DNA of 41,705 nt from Actinomycetes bacterium (lineage in GTDB: Bacteria; Actinomycetota; Acidimicrobiia; Acidimicrobiales; Palsa-688), in assembly GCA_021828685.1 (NCBI GenBank), contig JAJZDJ010000006.1, positions 1 to 41,705 of the forward strand, read 5' to 3'. The number at the start of each line of letters is the position of its first letter. Position 1 is the stretch's first letter. Shown here in pieces: positions 33,468 through 41,705 of this stretch. The translations under genes and the position numbers were made by a program. The notes below the pieces were generated by a model. That model had not been told where the DNA came from. It saw only the letters and a program-made list of their open reading frames with translations, and did not search any database.

Positions 33468-34100
33468 ATGACAGAGACTGAGCCAACCGGAAAGCGGCGG
33501 GAGATACTCGACTTCATCTCCTCACAGGTGAGCGACCGTGGGTATCCGCCCTCCGTTCGCGAGATCGGCGAAGCCGTGGGGCTTGCTTCATCCTCGACGG
33601 TTCACACGCACCTTCAGACGCTTCACCGCCAGGGATTCCTTCGCCGCGACCCGACGAAGCCACGTGCAATCGAAGTTCGCTACGACGCTCTGTCGGCGAC
33701 CCCCGTGGAGCGACGCCCAACGCGCCACGTTCCGCTAATCGGTGATGTCGCCGCGGGCACCGGCGTCCTCGCGCAAGACAACGTCGAGGAGCTTCTTCCC
33801 CTTCCGGCGGACTTCACAGGTGACGGCACCCTTTTCATGCTGCGGGTACGGGGCGAATCCATGATCGACGCCGGGATCCTCGACGGGGATTTCGTCGTTG
33901 TCCGCCAGCAGGAGGAAGCGAACTCAGGCGACGTCGTCGTCGCAGGTATACCCGGCGAGGAAGCGACCGTTAAGACCCTCCAAAAGAGGGGTGCTAGCGT
34001 CGTCCTCGTACCCGCCAACTCCCGCTTCGAGCCGATGGTCTTCAGCCCCGACGAGGTCACGATCTACGGGAAGGTCGTAACGGTCCTCCGGCGGCTCTGA
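33468..34100 (+). CDS. lexA: SOS repressor LexA
   Basis: Winged-helix repressor with an S24 autoproteolytic domain. The N-terminal helix-turn-helix spans about residues 8-70 (REILDFISSQVSDRGYPPSVREIGEAVGL). The cleavage site Ala96-Gly97 is in IGDVAAGTGV, the nucleophile Ser131 in VRGESMIDAGI and Lys169 in EATVKTL. On RecA activation it cleaves itself, freeing SOS genes such as recA and the divergent LysM gene. I choose ATG 33468 because the predicted -10 lies between it and an in-frame ATG at 33450. 210 residues. Confidence 0.97.
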   Translation: MTETEPTGKRREILDFISSQVSDRGYPPSVREIGEAVGLASSSTVHTHLQTLHRQGFLRRDPTKPRAIEVRYDALSATPVERRPTRHVPLIGDVAAGTGVLAQDNVEELLPLPADFTGDGTLFMLRVRGESMIDAGILDGDFVVVRQQEEANSGDVVVAGIPGEEATVKTLQKRGASVVLVPANSRFEPMVFSPDEVTIYGKVVTVLRRL

Positions 34101-34131
34101 TCGATACTTCAGGCCGGCGTCGATCCCCCGC

Positions 34132-35232
34132 TTAGATACCTACTCCTATCAGGGATCCGAGTGCTTTCCTGGCTGTCAGAAGGTCGCCTATCGTGACGCG
34201 TTCGTGCTGCGTGTGGGCGACTTCAGGATCGCCCGGGCCGAAGTTGACCGCCGGGATCGAACGCTCGGCGAAGAACGCCACGTCCGTCCAGCCAAGCTTC
34301 GCTCTGGCGGCTTTGCCGGTGACTCCCAGAAGCTTCGCAAGAGCTGGGTGCCCGAGGTTCGGTGCTGCGGCCGGACTATGGTCGATCATCTCGACCTGAT
34401 CCCCCGAGCCCGAATCGATCGAGGCGTCAAGCCACGCTCGCAAGCTTGTCTCTGCGCCGACGCGATCGCGGTCGGGTGCGTAGCGATGGTTGAGCAGGAT
34501 TCTCGCCCGGTCGGGCACGACGTTACCTGCGATCCCGCCTTCGATCGCGACGGCCTGAAGCGCCTCGCGATATTCGCATCCGTCGATCGTCGGGCGACGC
34601 TCGTCGTATGAGCCGAGCCGTACCAGCAGATTGCCCGCTCGGTGAATCGCGTTCGATCCAGTCCAGGGTCGTGCCGTGTGCGCCCTTTTACCAGCGAAGA
34701 TGACTTCAGCTTTGAGGACACCCTGGCAACCGGCCTCGATTTGCGATCCGGTCGGCTCGCCGAGGATCGCCGCATCTGCTTCGAGCAAAGACGCGTCGAC
34801 TGCTTCGATCTCCAGCAGCCCGCTGTGGCGCCTCTCCACTTCCTCGCATGCATAGAAGACGAACGTGAGGTCGAAGTCGGGGCCACCGCCTCGGCGATCA
34901 ATGCTTTGTGCGCTGGCTTGCGCCAAGTCGAGCATCACGGCGAGGCCGCCCTTCATGTCGGCCGAACCGAGCCCCCAAAGAGTGTCGCCGCTAATTCGAG
35001 CTTTGTCATTCGCATTAGCAGGAACAGTGTCGAGATGGCCTGCGAGTGCAAGGCGCATGGGGCGCCCCAAGTGGGATCGCGCTACCACGTTGTCAGCGAT
35101 TCTGACTACTTCGAATCGACCCGCTCCAAACGTCCGGAGCCGCTGCTCGATCGCGTCGGCGATCTCACGTTCGCTGTGGCTAACGGAGGCGATGTCGACA
35201 AGCGCAGCCGTGTCGTGAATCAGATCGCTCAT
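34132..35232 (-). CDS. dapE: Succinyl-diaminopimelate desuccinylase
   Basis: M20 zinc peptidase family enzyme releasing succinate from N-succinyl-LL-DAP. LALAGHLDTVP (metal His and Asp), WGLGSADMKGGLAVMLDL (bridging Asp), YACEEVE (catalytic Glu pair) and GEPTGSQIEAGCQG are present. VAHTQHERVTI near the end supplies the last metal His. 366 residues, typical of the actinobacterial type. It follows dapC directly (the dapC TAG is adjacent to its ATG), so the two form an operon. Confidence 0.94.
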   Translation of the reverse strand: MSDLIHDTAALVDIASVSHSEREIADAIEQRLRTFGAGRFEVVRIADNVVARSHLGRPMRLALAGHLDTVPANANDKARISGDTLWGLGSADMKGGLAVMLDLAQASAQSIDRRGGGPDFDLTFVFYACEEVERRHSGLLEIEAVDASLLEADAAILGEPTGSQIEAGCQGVLKAEVIFAGKRAHTARPWTGSNAIHRAGNLLVRLGSYDERRPTIDGCEYREALQAVAIEGGIAGNVVPDRARILLNHRYAPDRDRVGAETSLRAWLDASIDSGSGDQVEMIDHSPAAAPNLGHPALAKLLGVTGKAARAKLGWTDVAFFAERSIPAVNFGPGDPEVAHTQHERVTIGDLLTARKALGSLIGVGI

Positions 35233-36414
35233 CTAGCCCACACCGAGGCGTTGCGCCATGACGTCTAGGTCTTCAAGGGGCGAAACCATCGCGAGGCGCA
35301 CGTAGCCTGCGCCGCCTGGGCCGTAGAAGCTGCCAGGCGAGACGAGGACACCAGCCCGCTCGGCGACTTCGGCAGTCCAGGCCCACTCGTCGCCGCCCGG
35401 TACCGCTACCCACATGTAGAAGCCTCCCTGCGGCATCGAGGCCTGCAACCCGATACCGCTCAGAATCTGGCTGACCCGCTCGAGTCGCGATCGATAGCGG
35501 CTACCCTGCTCCTCTACATGAGTCTGGTCGCCGAGTGCTACCGCGCCCGCCTTTTGGACCGGGCCCGGCACCATGAAACCGGCATGCTTGCGTACCTCCC
35601 GGAGGTAACCGACGAGGTCCGCGTCTCCCGCGTACCAACCGAGACGCAGTCCCGCCATGTTCGAACGCTTCGACAGCGAATGCACGGCCACGACCCCGTC
35701 AAGGCCGTCCGGGCCGCCTCCCCGGCCGACGATCGTCGCGGGCTTCCCCGACCAGGTGAACTCCGCGTAGCACTCGTCGCTGAAGACCGGAACGTCATAG
35801 GCTCTACCCCATCTCGCCACCGATTCGAGGTCGTCGATCCCTCCGGCAGGATTGCCGGGAGTGTTGACCCACAGCATCAGGGCGCGCCGAGCGTCGTCGG
35901 GGTCGATGCTCTCGACGTCGATCGACCAGCGTTCGTCGACGGCGACCGGCACCGGCCGAAGCCCCGCGAGACGGGCCCCCATCTCGTAGGTCGGATAGGA
36001 AACTGCTGGGTATAGAACCGTGTCTTTTTGGGGCTTGCGCAGCTTGAGCCATTGCGGCGTCGTGGCCACGAACTCTTTCGTCCCGACGCACACCGCTACA
36101 TGATCGATGCTGATCGAAAGATCGAAACGCCGGGCGGTCCACTCTACGATCGCCCGGCGCAGTTCGGTGCCCCCGATCGACGCAGGGTATCCCCTCGCGC
36201 TTCCGTCGGCGTCGCCGGCGGACGCGAGAGCGTCCATGACTGCGGAAGGCGGCGGATCACCTGGAGTCCCAATCGACAGATCGATCACAGCACCGAAGCG
36301 AGCGAGCGCTGCGGCCTTCGCATCGTTGAGCCTGTCATATGGGTAGGCCGGCGGCTCAAACGCACTGGGCGCGTCTGCTGCTCTCGTCGTCCCCGTAAAA
36401 TGAGAATGAGTCAT
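35233..36414 (-). CDS. dapC: Succinyldiaminopimelate aminotransferase DapC
   Basis: Fold type I PLP aminotransferase. LSIGTPGDPPP, GYPASIGGTELRRAI, WVNTPGNPAGG, SDECYAEFTW and the PLP lysine in VHSLSKRSNMAGLRLGW (Lys249) are complete. The actinobacterial DapC type and the location directly before dapE support conversion of N-succinyl-2-amino-6-ketopimelate to N-succinyl-LL-DAP. The ATG overlaps the hflX stop (ATGA). A related methionine or other aminotransferase is possible but less likely in this setting. 393 residues. Confidence 0.9.
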   Translation of the reverse strand: MTHSHFTGTTRAADAPSAFEPPAYPYDRLNDAKAAALARFGAVIDLSIGTPGDPPPSAVMDALASAGDADGSARGYPASIGGTELRRAIVEWTARRFDLSISIDHVAVCVGTKEFVATTPQWLKLRKPQKDTVLYPAVSYPTYEMGARLAGLRPVPVAVDERWSIDVESIDPDDARRALMLWVNTPGNPAGGIDDLESVARWGRAYDVPVFSDECYAEFTWSGKPATIVGRGGGPDGLDGVVAVHSLSKRSNMAGLRLGWYAGDADLVGYLREVRKHAGFMVPGPVQKAGAVALGDQTHVEEQGSRYRSRLERVSQILSGIGLQASMPQGGFYMWVAVPGGDEWAWTAEVAERAGVLVSPGSFYGPGGAGYVRLAMVSPLEDLDVMAQRLGVG

Positions 36415-37682
36415 GACGGGGTGTCCACCAGAAACTCACGGAAACGCGCTGCGCCAGCCTGGTCCACCCGGACGCGTACCCTGACACTGTCGTCGTTGAA
36501 AACCTCGCTCAGCACCTCTCCCTCCCGATGGGCGGCCGCCAGCACGTCGCCGCGGCCGTAGGGAACCTCGATCTCCACGACGGCGGCAAGGGCACGGAGC
36601 CTGTCCCCGACGGCAACCAGCAGTTCGTCGATACCGACGCCGCTCGACGCTGAGATGGCGACTGATCCGGGATGGCGATCGACGAGGCGTGCCGCCTGCT
36701 CTGCGGCGATGTCGGCTTTGTTGAACGCCAGGAGCTCTGTCACTTCCGCTGCGCCTATCTCCGACAGTGCGAAGCGGACGGCGTCGATCTGCGATTCTGG
36801 GTCAGGGCTCGACGAGTCAACCACGTGGACCAGCAGGTCCGATTCACTCACAACCTCTAGTGTCGAGCGGAATGCCTCCACCAGCTGGTGGGGAAGTTTT
36901 CGAACGAATCCCACCGTGTCGGAGACGAGGACCGACTCCCCACCTGGCAGCCCGAGCCTGCGGGTACGAGGGTCGAGGGTCGCGAACAGCCGGTCCTCCA
37001 CCAAGACCCCGGCGTCTGTCAGATAGTTGAGCAATGTGGATTTCCCGGCATTTGTATAGCCGACGAGCGATACCGTAGCGAGCCGGCTCCGTCGTCTCGA
37101 CTTTCTTTGCAGGCGGCGCTGCTCGGTTAGACGGGCCAGGTCGGTCTCGAGGCGGTTCATGCGACGGACAAGTCGCCGGCGGTCGACTTCGAGCTGGGTC
37201 TCGCCGGGGCCTCGGGTTCCGATGCCGCCCGCCTGCTGCGACATTTGCAGCCCGCGACCCCGAAGTCGCGGCAGTCGATATCGAAGCTGCGCAAGCTCGA
37301 CTTGTGCTTTGCCTTCCTGGGTCCGGGCGTTCTGGGCGAAAATGTCGAGTATGACGGCCGTGCGATCTATGGCTGTGCGCCCGAGGATCTTCTCCAGGTT
37401 GCGGGACTGCGCGGGTGAAAGCTCGTCGTCGAATACAACCGTATCGGCGTCCAGCGCGTGCGAAACCTCCCGAAGCTCCTCAGCTTTACCCCTGCCGATG
37501 AACGTGGCGGGATCGGGATGATCTCTACGTTGAAGGACCCGGCCGGCCTCGTCGGCTCCGGCGGTGTCCACGAGCAGGGCGAGCTCGTCGAGGTGCATCT
37601 CGGTGTCCTGGTCGTTTCCGGGGGGAACTGTCACGCCGACAAGGATGATCTTCTCCCTGAAGCTCCGTTCGATCAGGCTCAA
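36411..37682 (-). CDS. hflX: Ribosome-associated GTPase HflX
   Basis: GTPase that splits stalled or hibernating ribosomes. The N-terminal HflX domain (TFIGRGKAEELREV, VFDDELSPAQSRNLEK) and the linker motif GRGLQMSQQAGGIGTRGPGETQLE precede the G domain: GYTNAGKST (P-loop), DTVGFVRKLPHQLVEAF (G3) and AFNKAD (G4). I choose TTG 37682 because GGAG lies seven bases before it, just after the dapF stop. 423 residues. The gene order miaA-dapF-hflX is shared with mycobacteria. Confidence 0.95.
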   Translation of the reverse strand: MSLIERSFREKIILVGVTVPPGNDQDTEMHLDELALLVDTAGADEAGRVLQRRDHPDPATFIGRGKAEELREVSHALDADTVVFDDELSPAQSRNLEKILGRTAIDRTAVILDIFAQNARTQEGKAQVELAQLRYRLPRLRGRGLQMSQQAGGIGTRGPGETQLEVDRRRLVRRMNRLETDLARLTEQRRLQRKSRRRSRLATVSLVGYTNAGKSTLLNYLTDAGVLVEDRLFATLDPRTRRLGLPGGESVLVSDTVGFVRKLPHQLVEAFRSTLEVVSESDLLVHVVDSSSPDPESQIDAVRFALSEIGAAEVTELLAFNKADIAAEQAARLVDRHPGSVAISASSGVGIDELLVAVGDRLRALAAVVEIEVPYGRGDVLAAAHREGEVLSEVFNDDSVRVRVRVDQAGAARFREFLVDTPS

Positions 37683-37692
37683 ACGAGTACTC

Positions 37693-38490
37693 CTACCATA
37701 GGTCCACCTGACATGTGGCAATCCGTTCGGCTGGCCCTGCGAGCGTCGCAGTCCCGTCCGGGTGAAGCTCGACGCTTACCGAACCACCGGGCTGGCGGAC
37801 GGTCACGGCAGTGCCGACCCGGCCCCAGTGGCGTACAGCTGCGGCTACCGCTACCGAACCCGTGCCGCAAGCCTGAGTCTCCCCGACTCCACGCTCCCAC
37901 ACCCTCATCGTCACTGTGTCGGTCCCAGGACCGAGCGCCACGAACTCGACGTTGACTCCCCCCTCGATTGAGCGCTCCAGCGCCGGTCCGAGCGTGCCGA
38001 CGTCGATCTGCGATGGGTCGGATCCGAGTATCACGAGGTGGGGGTTTCCGACGTCGACGAGCATCTCGCCTCGACCGATGTTGCAAATTTTTTCGTCTGC
38101 GCCCAGCCCGACTCTTCCCATGTCGACACTCCCCCAGGTGGTCTCCGCCCCCCGTCGCTGCACCGTGACCTGGCGGACACCCGCCGGGGTGTCCACCTCG
38201 AAAACCTCGTCCTCGCCAACCCAACCGGCGTCGAGCGCTGCATGCGCGACACAGCGCATCCCGTTACCGCTCATCGGAGCTTCGGAGCCGTCAGCGTTCC
38301 ACAGCCGGAAATCGAGTCGAGGACCGCCCCGACCAAGGAGCCGGGACGTTATGAGACCGTCGGCGCCGATCCCGGTGTGACGCTCGCAGAGGCGACGTGC
38401 AATGTCGGGGTCGCCATCTGACTCTAGAGCCACGAGGAAGTCGTTGCCGAGCCCGTGAAGCTTGGTGAGGGTTACGGGGGTCACGGCCAT
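37693..38490 (-). CDS. dapF: Diaminopimelate epimerase
   Basis: PLP-independent epimerase converting LL-DAP to meso-DAP, the substrate of MurE and of lysine synthesis. The two catalytic cysteines are Cys80 in SGNGMRCVAHAAL and Cys208 in ETQACGTGSVAVAAA. KLHGLGNDFLV is the N-terminal signature. The start ATG 38490 has GGAG six bases before it and overlaps the miaA end; the longer frame (to 38580) is inside miaA. 265 residues. Confidence 0.96.
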   Translation of the reverse strand: MAVTPVTLTKLHGLGNDFLVALESDGDPDIARRLCERHTGIGADGLITSRLLGRGGPRLDFRLWNADGSEAPMSGNGMRCVAHAALDAGWVGEDEVFEVDTPAGVRQVTVQRRGAETTWGSVDMGRVGLGADEKICNIGRGEMLVDVGNPHLVILGSDPSQIDVGTLGPALERSIEGGVNVEFVALGPGTDTVTMRVWERGVGETQACGTGSVAVAAAVRHWGRVGTAVTVRQPGGSVSVELHPDGTATLAGPAERIATCQVDLW

Positions 38491-39500
38491 GTCTGGCTCC
38501 AGTCTCTCAGGATCTCGCCGGCTAGCGCCAGGGTATTTCCGGAAGTCTCGGACCATTTGATACGGGGGTCTTGGCGCCACCAGGAGCGCTGGCGGACGGA
38601 AAAACGCTTGGTGTGCCTATCGGCTGCCTCCGAGGCGTCGGCGAGGGGTACCCCGTCTTCGATATGGGCGGCGATCTCGCGGTAGCCGAGCGCTTGTCGC
38701 GCAGTGCGTGACCAGCCTCCCTCGCGAGAGCTCAAGCAGCGAACTTCGTCCACCAGGCCAGCGTCGAGCATCCCCTGCAAGCGGTTCGTTATGCGCTTGG
38801 CCAGCGCCTGTCGAGGGACGTCGATCCCGGCCAGGTACCACTTGCTCGGCTGATAGCTGCGCAGGCCGGGACCGAACGAAGAGAAGGGTCTTCCGCTTCC
38901 GAGCGTGACCTCGAGCGCCCTGATCACCCGCCGGCGGTTCGTGGGCTCCATCCGGGAGGCGCCGAGGGCGTCCAGCGCCACTAGACGGCGGTGCAGGCTA
39001 AGGGTGTCGACTTCGGCATCCAGTTCGGCCGCTATATCCGGCCAGCGCCCCGGCGGCTCGAACCCGTCGACGAGGGCCTGCACGTAGAGTCCGCTGCCGC
39101 CTACCAGTATCGCTGTCGACCCTCTCGCCTCGATGCCTGCTAGCACGTCACGCGCGGCGCCGACCCACTGGGTGACGCTGAAGTCTTCGCCGGGGTCGGC
39201 AAGGTCGATCAGATGGTGAGGAACGCCCGCTCGCTGCGCTGGCGTCGCTTTGGCCGTGCCTATATCCATCCCCCGGTAAACCTGCATGGAGTCGGCGCTT
39301 AGGATCTCGACTCTCCCGACGCGTCTGGCTATCTCGACCGCAAGAGCAGACTTGCCCGAGGCGGTGCATCCGACCAGCGCAAGGTGTCTCAGGCGGCCAC
39401 CACAGGTATCAGTTGACGTTTGCGCGGAGTACCGGTCACTGCTACAAGTTCGCCCTCGAGGTGGTGCGGAGCCCCCCTGGTCACCAGAACGTCGACCCAC
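38481..39500 (-). CDS. miaA: tRNA dimethylallyltransferase MiaA (start uncertain)
   Basis: Adds an isopentenyl group to N6 of A37 in tRNAs reading UNN codons. The P-loop is VGCTASGKSALAVEIA, followed by SADSMQVYRGMDIGTAK and the recognition motif GGSGLYVQALVDG. GYREIAAHIEDG is also characteristic. The only standard in-frame start is GTG 39500, 112 bases inside miaB. The usual MiaA N-terminus would instead start at a CTG (39392) that overlaps the miaB stop as CTGA (303 residues). Product of miaA is the substrate of MiaB. Confidence 0.93.
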   Translation of the reverse strand: MGRRSGDQGGSAPPRGRTCSSDRYSAQTSTDTCGGRLRHLALVGCTASGKSALAVEIARRVGRVEILSADSMQVYRGMDIGTAKATPAQRAGVPHHLIDLADPGEDFSVTQWVGAARDVLAGIEARGSTAILVGGSGLYVQALVDGFEPPGRWPDIAAELDAEVDTLSLHRRLVALDALGASRMEPTNRRRVIRALEVTLGSGRPFSSFGPGLRSYQPSKWYLAGIDVPRQALAKRITNRLQGMLDAGLVDEVRCLSSREGGWSRTARQALGYREIAAHIEDGVPLADASEAADRHTKRFSVRQRSWWRQDPRIKWSETSGNTLALAGEILRDWSQTWP

Positions 39501-40882
39501 GATCCCGCCGGAAGCGCGGTGGGATCAGCCGCGAAGTGGATGAGCTTGCCCTGCGAGCTACGCCCACTAACCATATCGGAGCGTCGCTTGGACACTCCTT
39601 CGACCAGAACCTCTTCGGTCAATCCCACCCTGGCTTGATGGCGTGCGAGAGCGGAGCGCTCCACGACGGCTCGGAGACGCTCGAAGCGCTCCGCTATCAC
39701 GTCGGGGGCTACGAAGCGGTCGACCCACGCCGCCGACTCTGTCCCTGGTCGAGGCGAGTAGATGAAGGTGTAGGCGCTGTCAAAAGCGGCCTCGGCCACG
39801 ACCTCGAGCGTAGCCTCGAAGTCCCGATCCGTCTCACCGGGGAATCCGACGATAATGTCGGTCGTAACCGCCAGGTCGTCCACGGTGGACCTCGCCGAGG
39901 CCAGTTTCGCGAGGTATCGCTCGGAGGTGTAGCCGCGGTGCATCGCGGCTAGCACTCTGTCGCTTCCCGACTGCAGTGGAAGGTGCAGATGCGAACACAC
40001 CGCCTTCTCGGTCGCCATGACCTCGATCGTGTCGGCGCGTAGGTCCTTCGGATGCGGGCTCGTGTAGCGAACCCGTCTGATCCCATCCACGGATGCGACG
40101 GCCCGCAACAGGTCAGCGAACAACGGCCTCGCACGTGGGCGCTCATCGCGGACCCACGCCGAACCGGCAGCTGCGGCCTTGTCCCGCCAGGCGTCGTCGG
40201 CCCGCAGCGATGTGGTGATGTCCCTGCCGTATGAGTTGACATTCTGCCCGAGGAGAGTCACCTCGACCGTTCCGTTCGCAGCCATTGCGGCAACTTCGCC
40301 GACGATCGCCGCGAACGGTTTGCTCGCCTCGCGGCCTCGAACGGAGGGCACGATGCAGAAAGCGCAGTTGTTGTCGCAACCTACCTGTATGGTGACCCAC
40401 GCCGAGTGCTGCGAGTCCCGCCTGACTGGAAGCGCCGGCGGCGGCTCCGACCCGGTGTCGGGAGTCTCGATGATCTCGCAGACAGGGCGTCCTGACGCTC
40501 GGGCTTGGCCGAGAAGGTCCAAGGCCCGCTCCGCGTTGTGGGTCCCCCACACCGCATCGACCCAGGGCGCACGTCCGATGATCATGTCCCTATCCTTCTG
40601 GGCGAGACATCCAGCGACGGCTATCTGCATGTCAGGCCGCTCGTCCTTGAGCGCCTTTAGCATCCCTAGGTGACCGTAGAACTTGTTGTCGGCGTTCTCC
40701 CTTATGCAGCAGGTGTTGAGCACGATGACATCGGCGTCCTCCGCGGCATCGCACGCCACCATGCCGTCGGCCTCGAACATCGACGCGATGCGCGCAGAGT
40801 CGTGCTCATTCATCTGGCAGCCGAAGGTTCGGACGTGAAAGCTGCGGGTCACGTCCGGTAAGTCTAAGGCGTCAGCCGTCAC
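39389..40882 (-). CDS. miaB: tRNA-2-methylthio-N6-dimethylallyladenosine synthase
   Basis: Radical SAM methylthiotransferase acting on i6A37 made by MiaA. The N-terminal UPF0004 domain has cysteines in FGCQMNEHD, NTCCIRE and VAGCLAQKD; the radical-SAM cluster is CDNNCAFC; a TRAM domain ends it (LVEGVSKRRSDMVSGRSSQGKLIHF). The start GTG 40882 could be replaced by GTG 40852, where homologues usually begin (TRSFHVRTFGCQMN). Between hicB and miaA. 497 residues, with a longer insert near 235-250 (SAWVRDERPRARPLFADLL). Confidence 0.96.
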   Translation of the reverse strand: MTADALDLPDVTRSFHVRTFGCQMNEHDSARIASMFEADGMVACDAAEDADVIVLNTCCIRENADNKFYGHLGMLKALKDERPDMQIAVAGCLAQKDRDMIIGRAPWVDAVWGTHNAERALDLLGQARASGRPVCEIIETPDTGSEPPPALPVRRDSQHSAWVTIQVGCDNNCAFCIVPSVRGREASKPFAAIVGEVAAMAANGTVEVTLLGQNVNSYGRDITTSLRADDAWRDKAAAAGSAWVRDERPRARPLFADLLRAVASVDGIRRVRYTSPHPKDLRADTIEVMATEKAVCSHLHLPLQSGSDRVLAAMHRGYTSERYLAKLASARSTVDDLAVTTDIIVGFPGETDRDFEATLEVVAEAAFDSAYTFIYSPRPGTESAAWVDRFVAPDVIAERFERLRAVVERSALARHQARVGLTEEVLVEGVSKRRSDMVSGRSSQGKLIHFAADPTALPAGSWVDVLVTRGAPHHLEGELVAVTGTPRKRQLIPVVAA

Positions 40883-40927
40883 CTGTATGGCGGCGATGCT
40901 GGATTAGGGCCGTCCGGGAGTCCCGGC

Positions 40928-41137
40928 CTATACAGCGATGGCCTCGCTCTCGACGCTTGCAGGGTCAGGGACGATGCCCTCCTCGGCCAGTCCTTCCAGA
41001 TGGAAGGGAATGCCCTCCCTGATGAGTCGCGCAACCTCAGCACGTGTCCCGCCGGTGACTATCAGGCCCGGCAACGCTGGAACGTACCCACTCCACCCTG
41101 TCGAGGTCCGTTCATACACCGCAGTCCAAGTGTTCAT
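40928..41137 (-). CDS. HicB-like antitoxin, orphaned
   Basis: A 69-residue protein of the HicB/UPF0150 fold: TAVYERTSTGWSGYVPALPGL, then TRAEVARLIREGIPFHLEGLAEEG. It lacks a C-terminal DNA-binding domain, as do many short members. Its ATG overlaps the stop of the hicA remnant (ATGA), the usual hicAB arrangement, but no complete toxin gene is present. Its present function is unclear. It lies between recA and miaB. Confidence 0.85.
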   Translation of the reverse strand: MNTWTAVYERTSTGWSGYVPALPGLIVTGGTRAEVARLIREGIPFHLEGLAEEGIVPDPASVESEAIAV

Positions 41138-41250
41138 CGGTCACGACCCTTCCGGCGGATACCGGCTTGACGGTAGGCGCTTGCCAGCGTACCAGGTGCA
41201 ATCTCGTCGCCGAGCTTGCCGGCAACCGTAACTTTGCCCGGCTTTGTCAG
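41134..41250 (-). pseudogene. Truncated HicA toxin remnant (C-terminal half)
   Basis: In one frame, ending in a TGA that overlaps the hicB ATG, 38 codons read [12 protein letters not shown] and APGTLASAYRQAGI, which match the C-terminal half of HicA mRNA interferases. HicA has about 60-80 residues with a catalytic His in the part that is missing. The similarity starts directly at the recA stop. No ATG, GTG or TTG is in frame; only a CTG overlapping the recA TGA could start it. Confidence 0.65.
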
Positions 41251-41705
41251 TCGTCGAGGCTGATCGGTTCCTCGTCGCGCACCTTGCTGGCACGTGACGG
41301 TTCGTCGCCCGCATCTGACGGACCGCCGGCGCCAAGACCGACCTTCTGGCGAACCTTCTCGGAGATCTCGATCATCACTTCCAGATTTGCCGCTAGGAAC
41401 GCCTTTGCGTTCTCCCGGCCTTGGCCCAGCTGCTCGCCCTCGTAGGTGTACCAGGCGCCTGACTTCTTGACGATGTTGAGCTCGACGCCTACGTCGAGGA
41501 GAGAACCCTCGCGACTGATCCCCTTGCCGTACATGATGTCGAACTCGGCCTGCTTGAACGGGGGGCTCACCTTGTTCTTGACGACCTTCACCCTCGTTCG
41601 GTTCCCCACTACCTCAGCGCCGTCTTTGATCGACTCGATCCGGCGTATGTCGAGGCGTACCGACGAGTAGAACTTGAGGGCGCGCCCCCCGGGCGTCGTT
41701 TCCGG
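41247..41705 (-). CDS. recA: Recombinase RecA, C-terminal part (runs off the window)
   Basis: The frame is open from the right edge: [21 protein letters not shown], then [38 protein letters not shown] and [22 protein letters not shown] are typical RecA core and DNA-binding loop 2 neighbours. The C-terminal tail is acidic (EEPISLDD). 152 residues are inside the window. RecA activates LexA self-cleavage. Gene order recA-miaB-miaA-dapF-hflX matches that of mycobacteria, but recX is not present. Confidence 0.98.
   Translation of the reverse strand, partial: PETTPGGRALKFYSSVRLDIRRIESIKDGAEVVGNRTRVKVVKNKVSPPFKQAEFDIMYGKGISREGSLLDVGVELNIVKKSGAWYTYEGEQLGQGRENAKAFLAANLEVMIEISEKVRQKVGLGAGGPSDAGDEPSRASKVRDEEPISLDD

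Noticed and set aside
41141..41335. A 64-codon minus-strand open frame between hicB and recA as the missing toxin
   Set aside because: Its translation ([14 protein letters not shown]...) has no HicA feature and it overlaps recA; the HicA-like residues are in another frame that has no standard start.

Overview
The window is ordinary core chromosome from a high-G+C actinobacterium. A lineage near the Acidimicrobiia is my best guess, but nothing in the sequence proves it. The evidence is a Wag31-type DivIVA, SepF, DUF3040, a TgpA-type transglutaminase cluster, a LexA with mycobacterial-type SOS boxes, a type 2 isoleucyl-tRNA synthetase, many GTG/TTG starts, and gene order like that around mycobacterial ftsZ-wag31 and recA-miaB-lexA. 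MurE carries the meso-diaminopimelate motif DNPR, and dapF, dapC and dapE are present, so the wall is of the meso-DAP type. I saw no insertion sequence, prophage, CRISPR array, tRNA or rRNA, and no intergenic gap above 300 bases.

Layout. (1) 1-2765: tail of an Fe-S protein and cobH (cobalamin), then rluD, lspA and a DksA/TraR-like gene on the minus strand. (2) 2888-6070: ileS on the plus strand. (3) 6081-21391, minus strand: the division and cell-wall (dcw) cluster, read from the right as mraZ-rsmH-ftsL-murE-mraY-ftsW-murG-murC-murB-ftsQ-ftsZ-pgeF-yggS-sepF-yggT-divIVA. The genes normally found at three places, ftsI, murF and murD, are absent and the flanking genes are closely packed. The cluster has a convincing promoter with MraZ boxes. 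(4) 21606-23130: a lipoate ligase-like gene, an HNH nuclease and a small conserved protein. (5) 23166-28235: moxR, DUF58 and a transglutaminase (an operon), then a convergent DUF3040 gene. (6) 28297-32303: dinB, a PIG-L deacetylase, an inositol-phosphatase family gene and a phosphofructokinase with pyrophosphate-type residues. (7) 32348-34100: nrdR, a LysM protein and divergent lexA, with three SOS boxes between the last two. (8) 34132-41705: the minus-strand run recA (partial), hicA remnant, hicB, miaB, miaA, dapF, hflX, dapC, dapE.

How the parts work together. The dcw block makes lipid-linked peptidoglycan precursor and the divisome, with SepF, DivIVA and FtsZ directing septation and polar growth. 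The dap genes supply meso-DAP for MurE. The lexA/LysM pair is the actinobacterial SOS switch, with the LysM protein a likely damage-induced division inhibitor (DivS/ChiZ type).

I did not find a clear new multi-gene system. The observations most worth following are the three missing dcw genes, the hicA remnant sitting where recX would be expected, the probably leaderless divergent SOS promoters next to a 9-bp satellite, the MraZ boxes phased at 10 and 20 bp, and the lack of a normal start codon for miaA.
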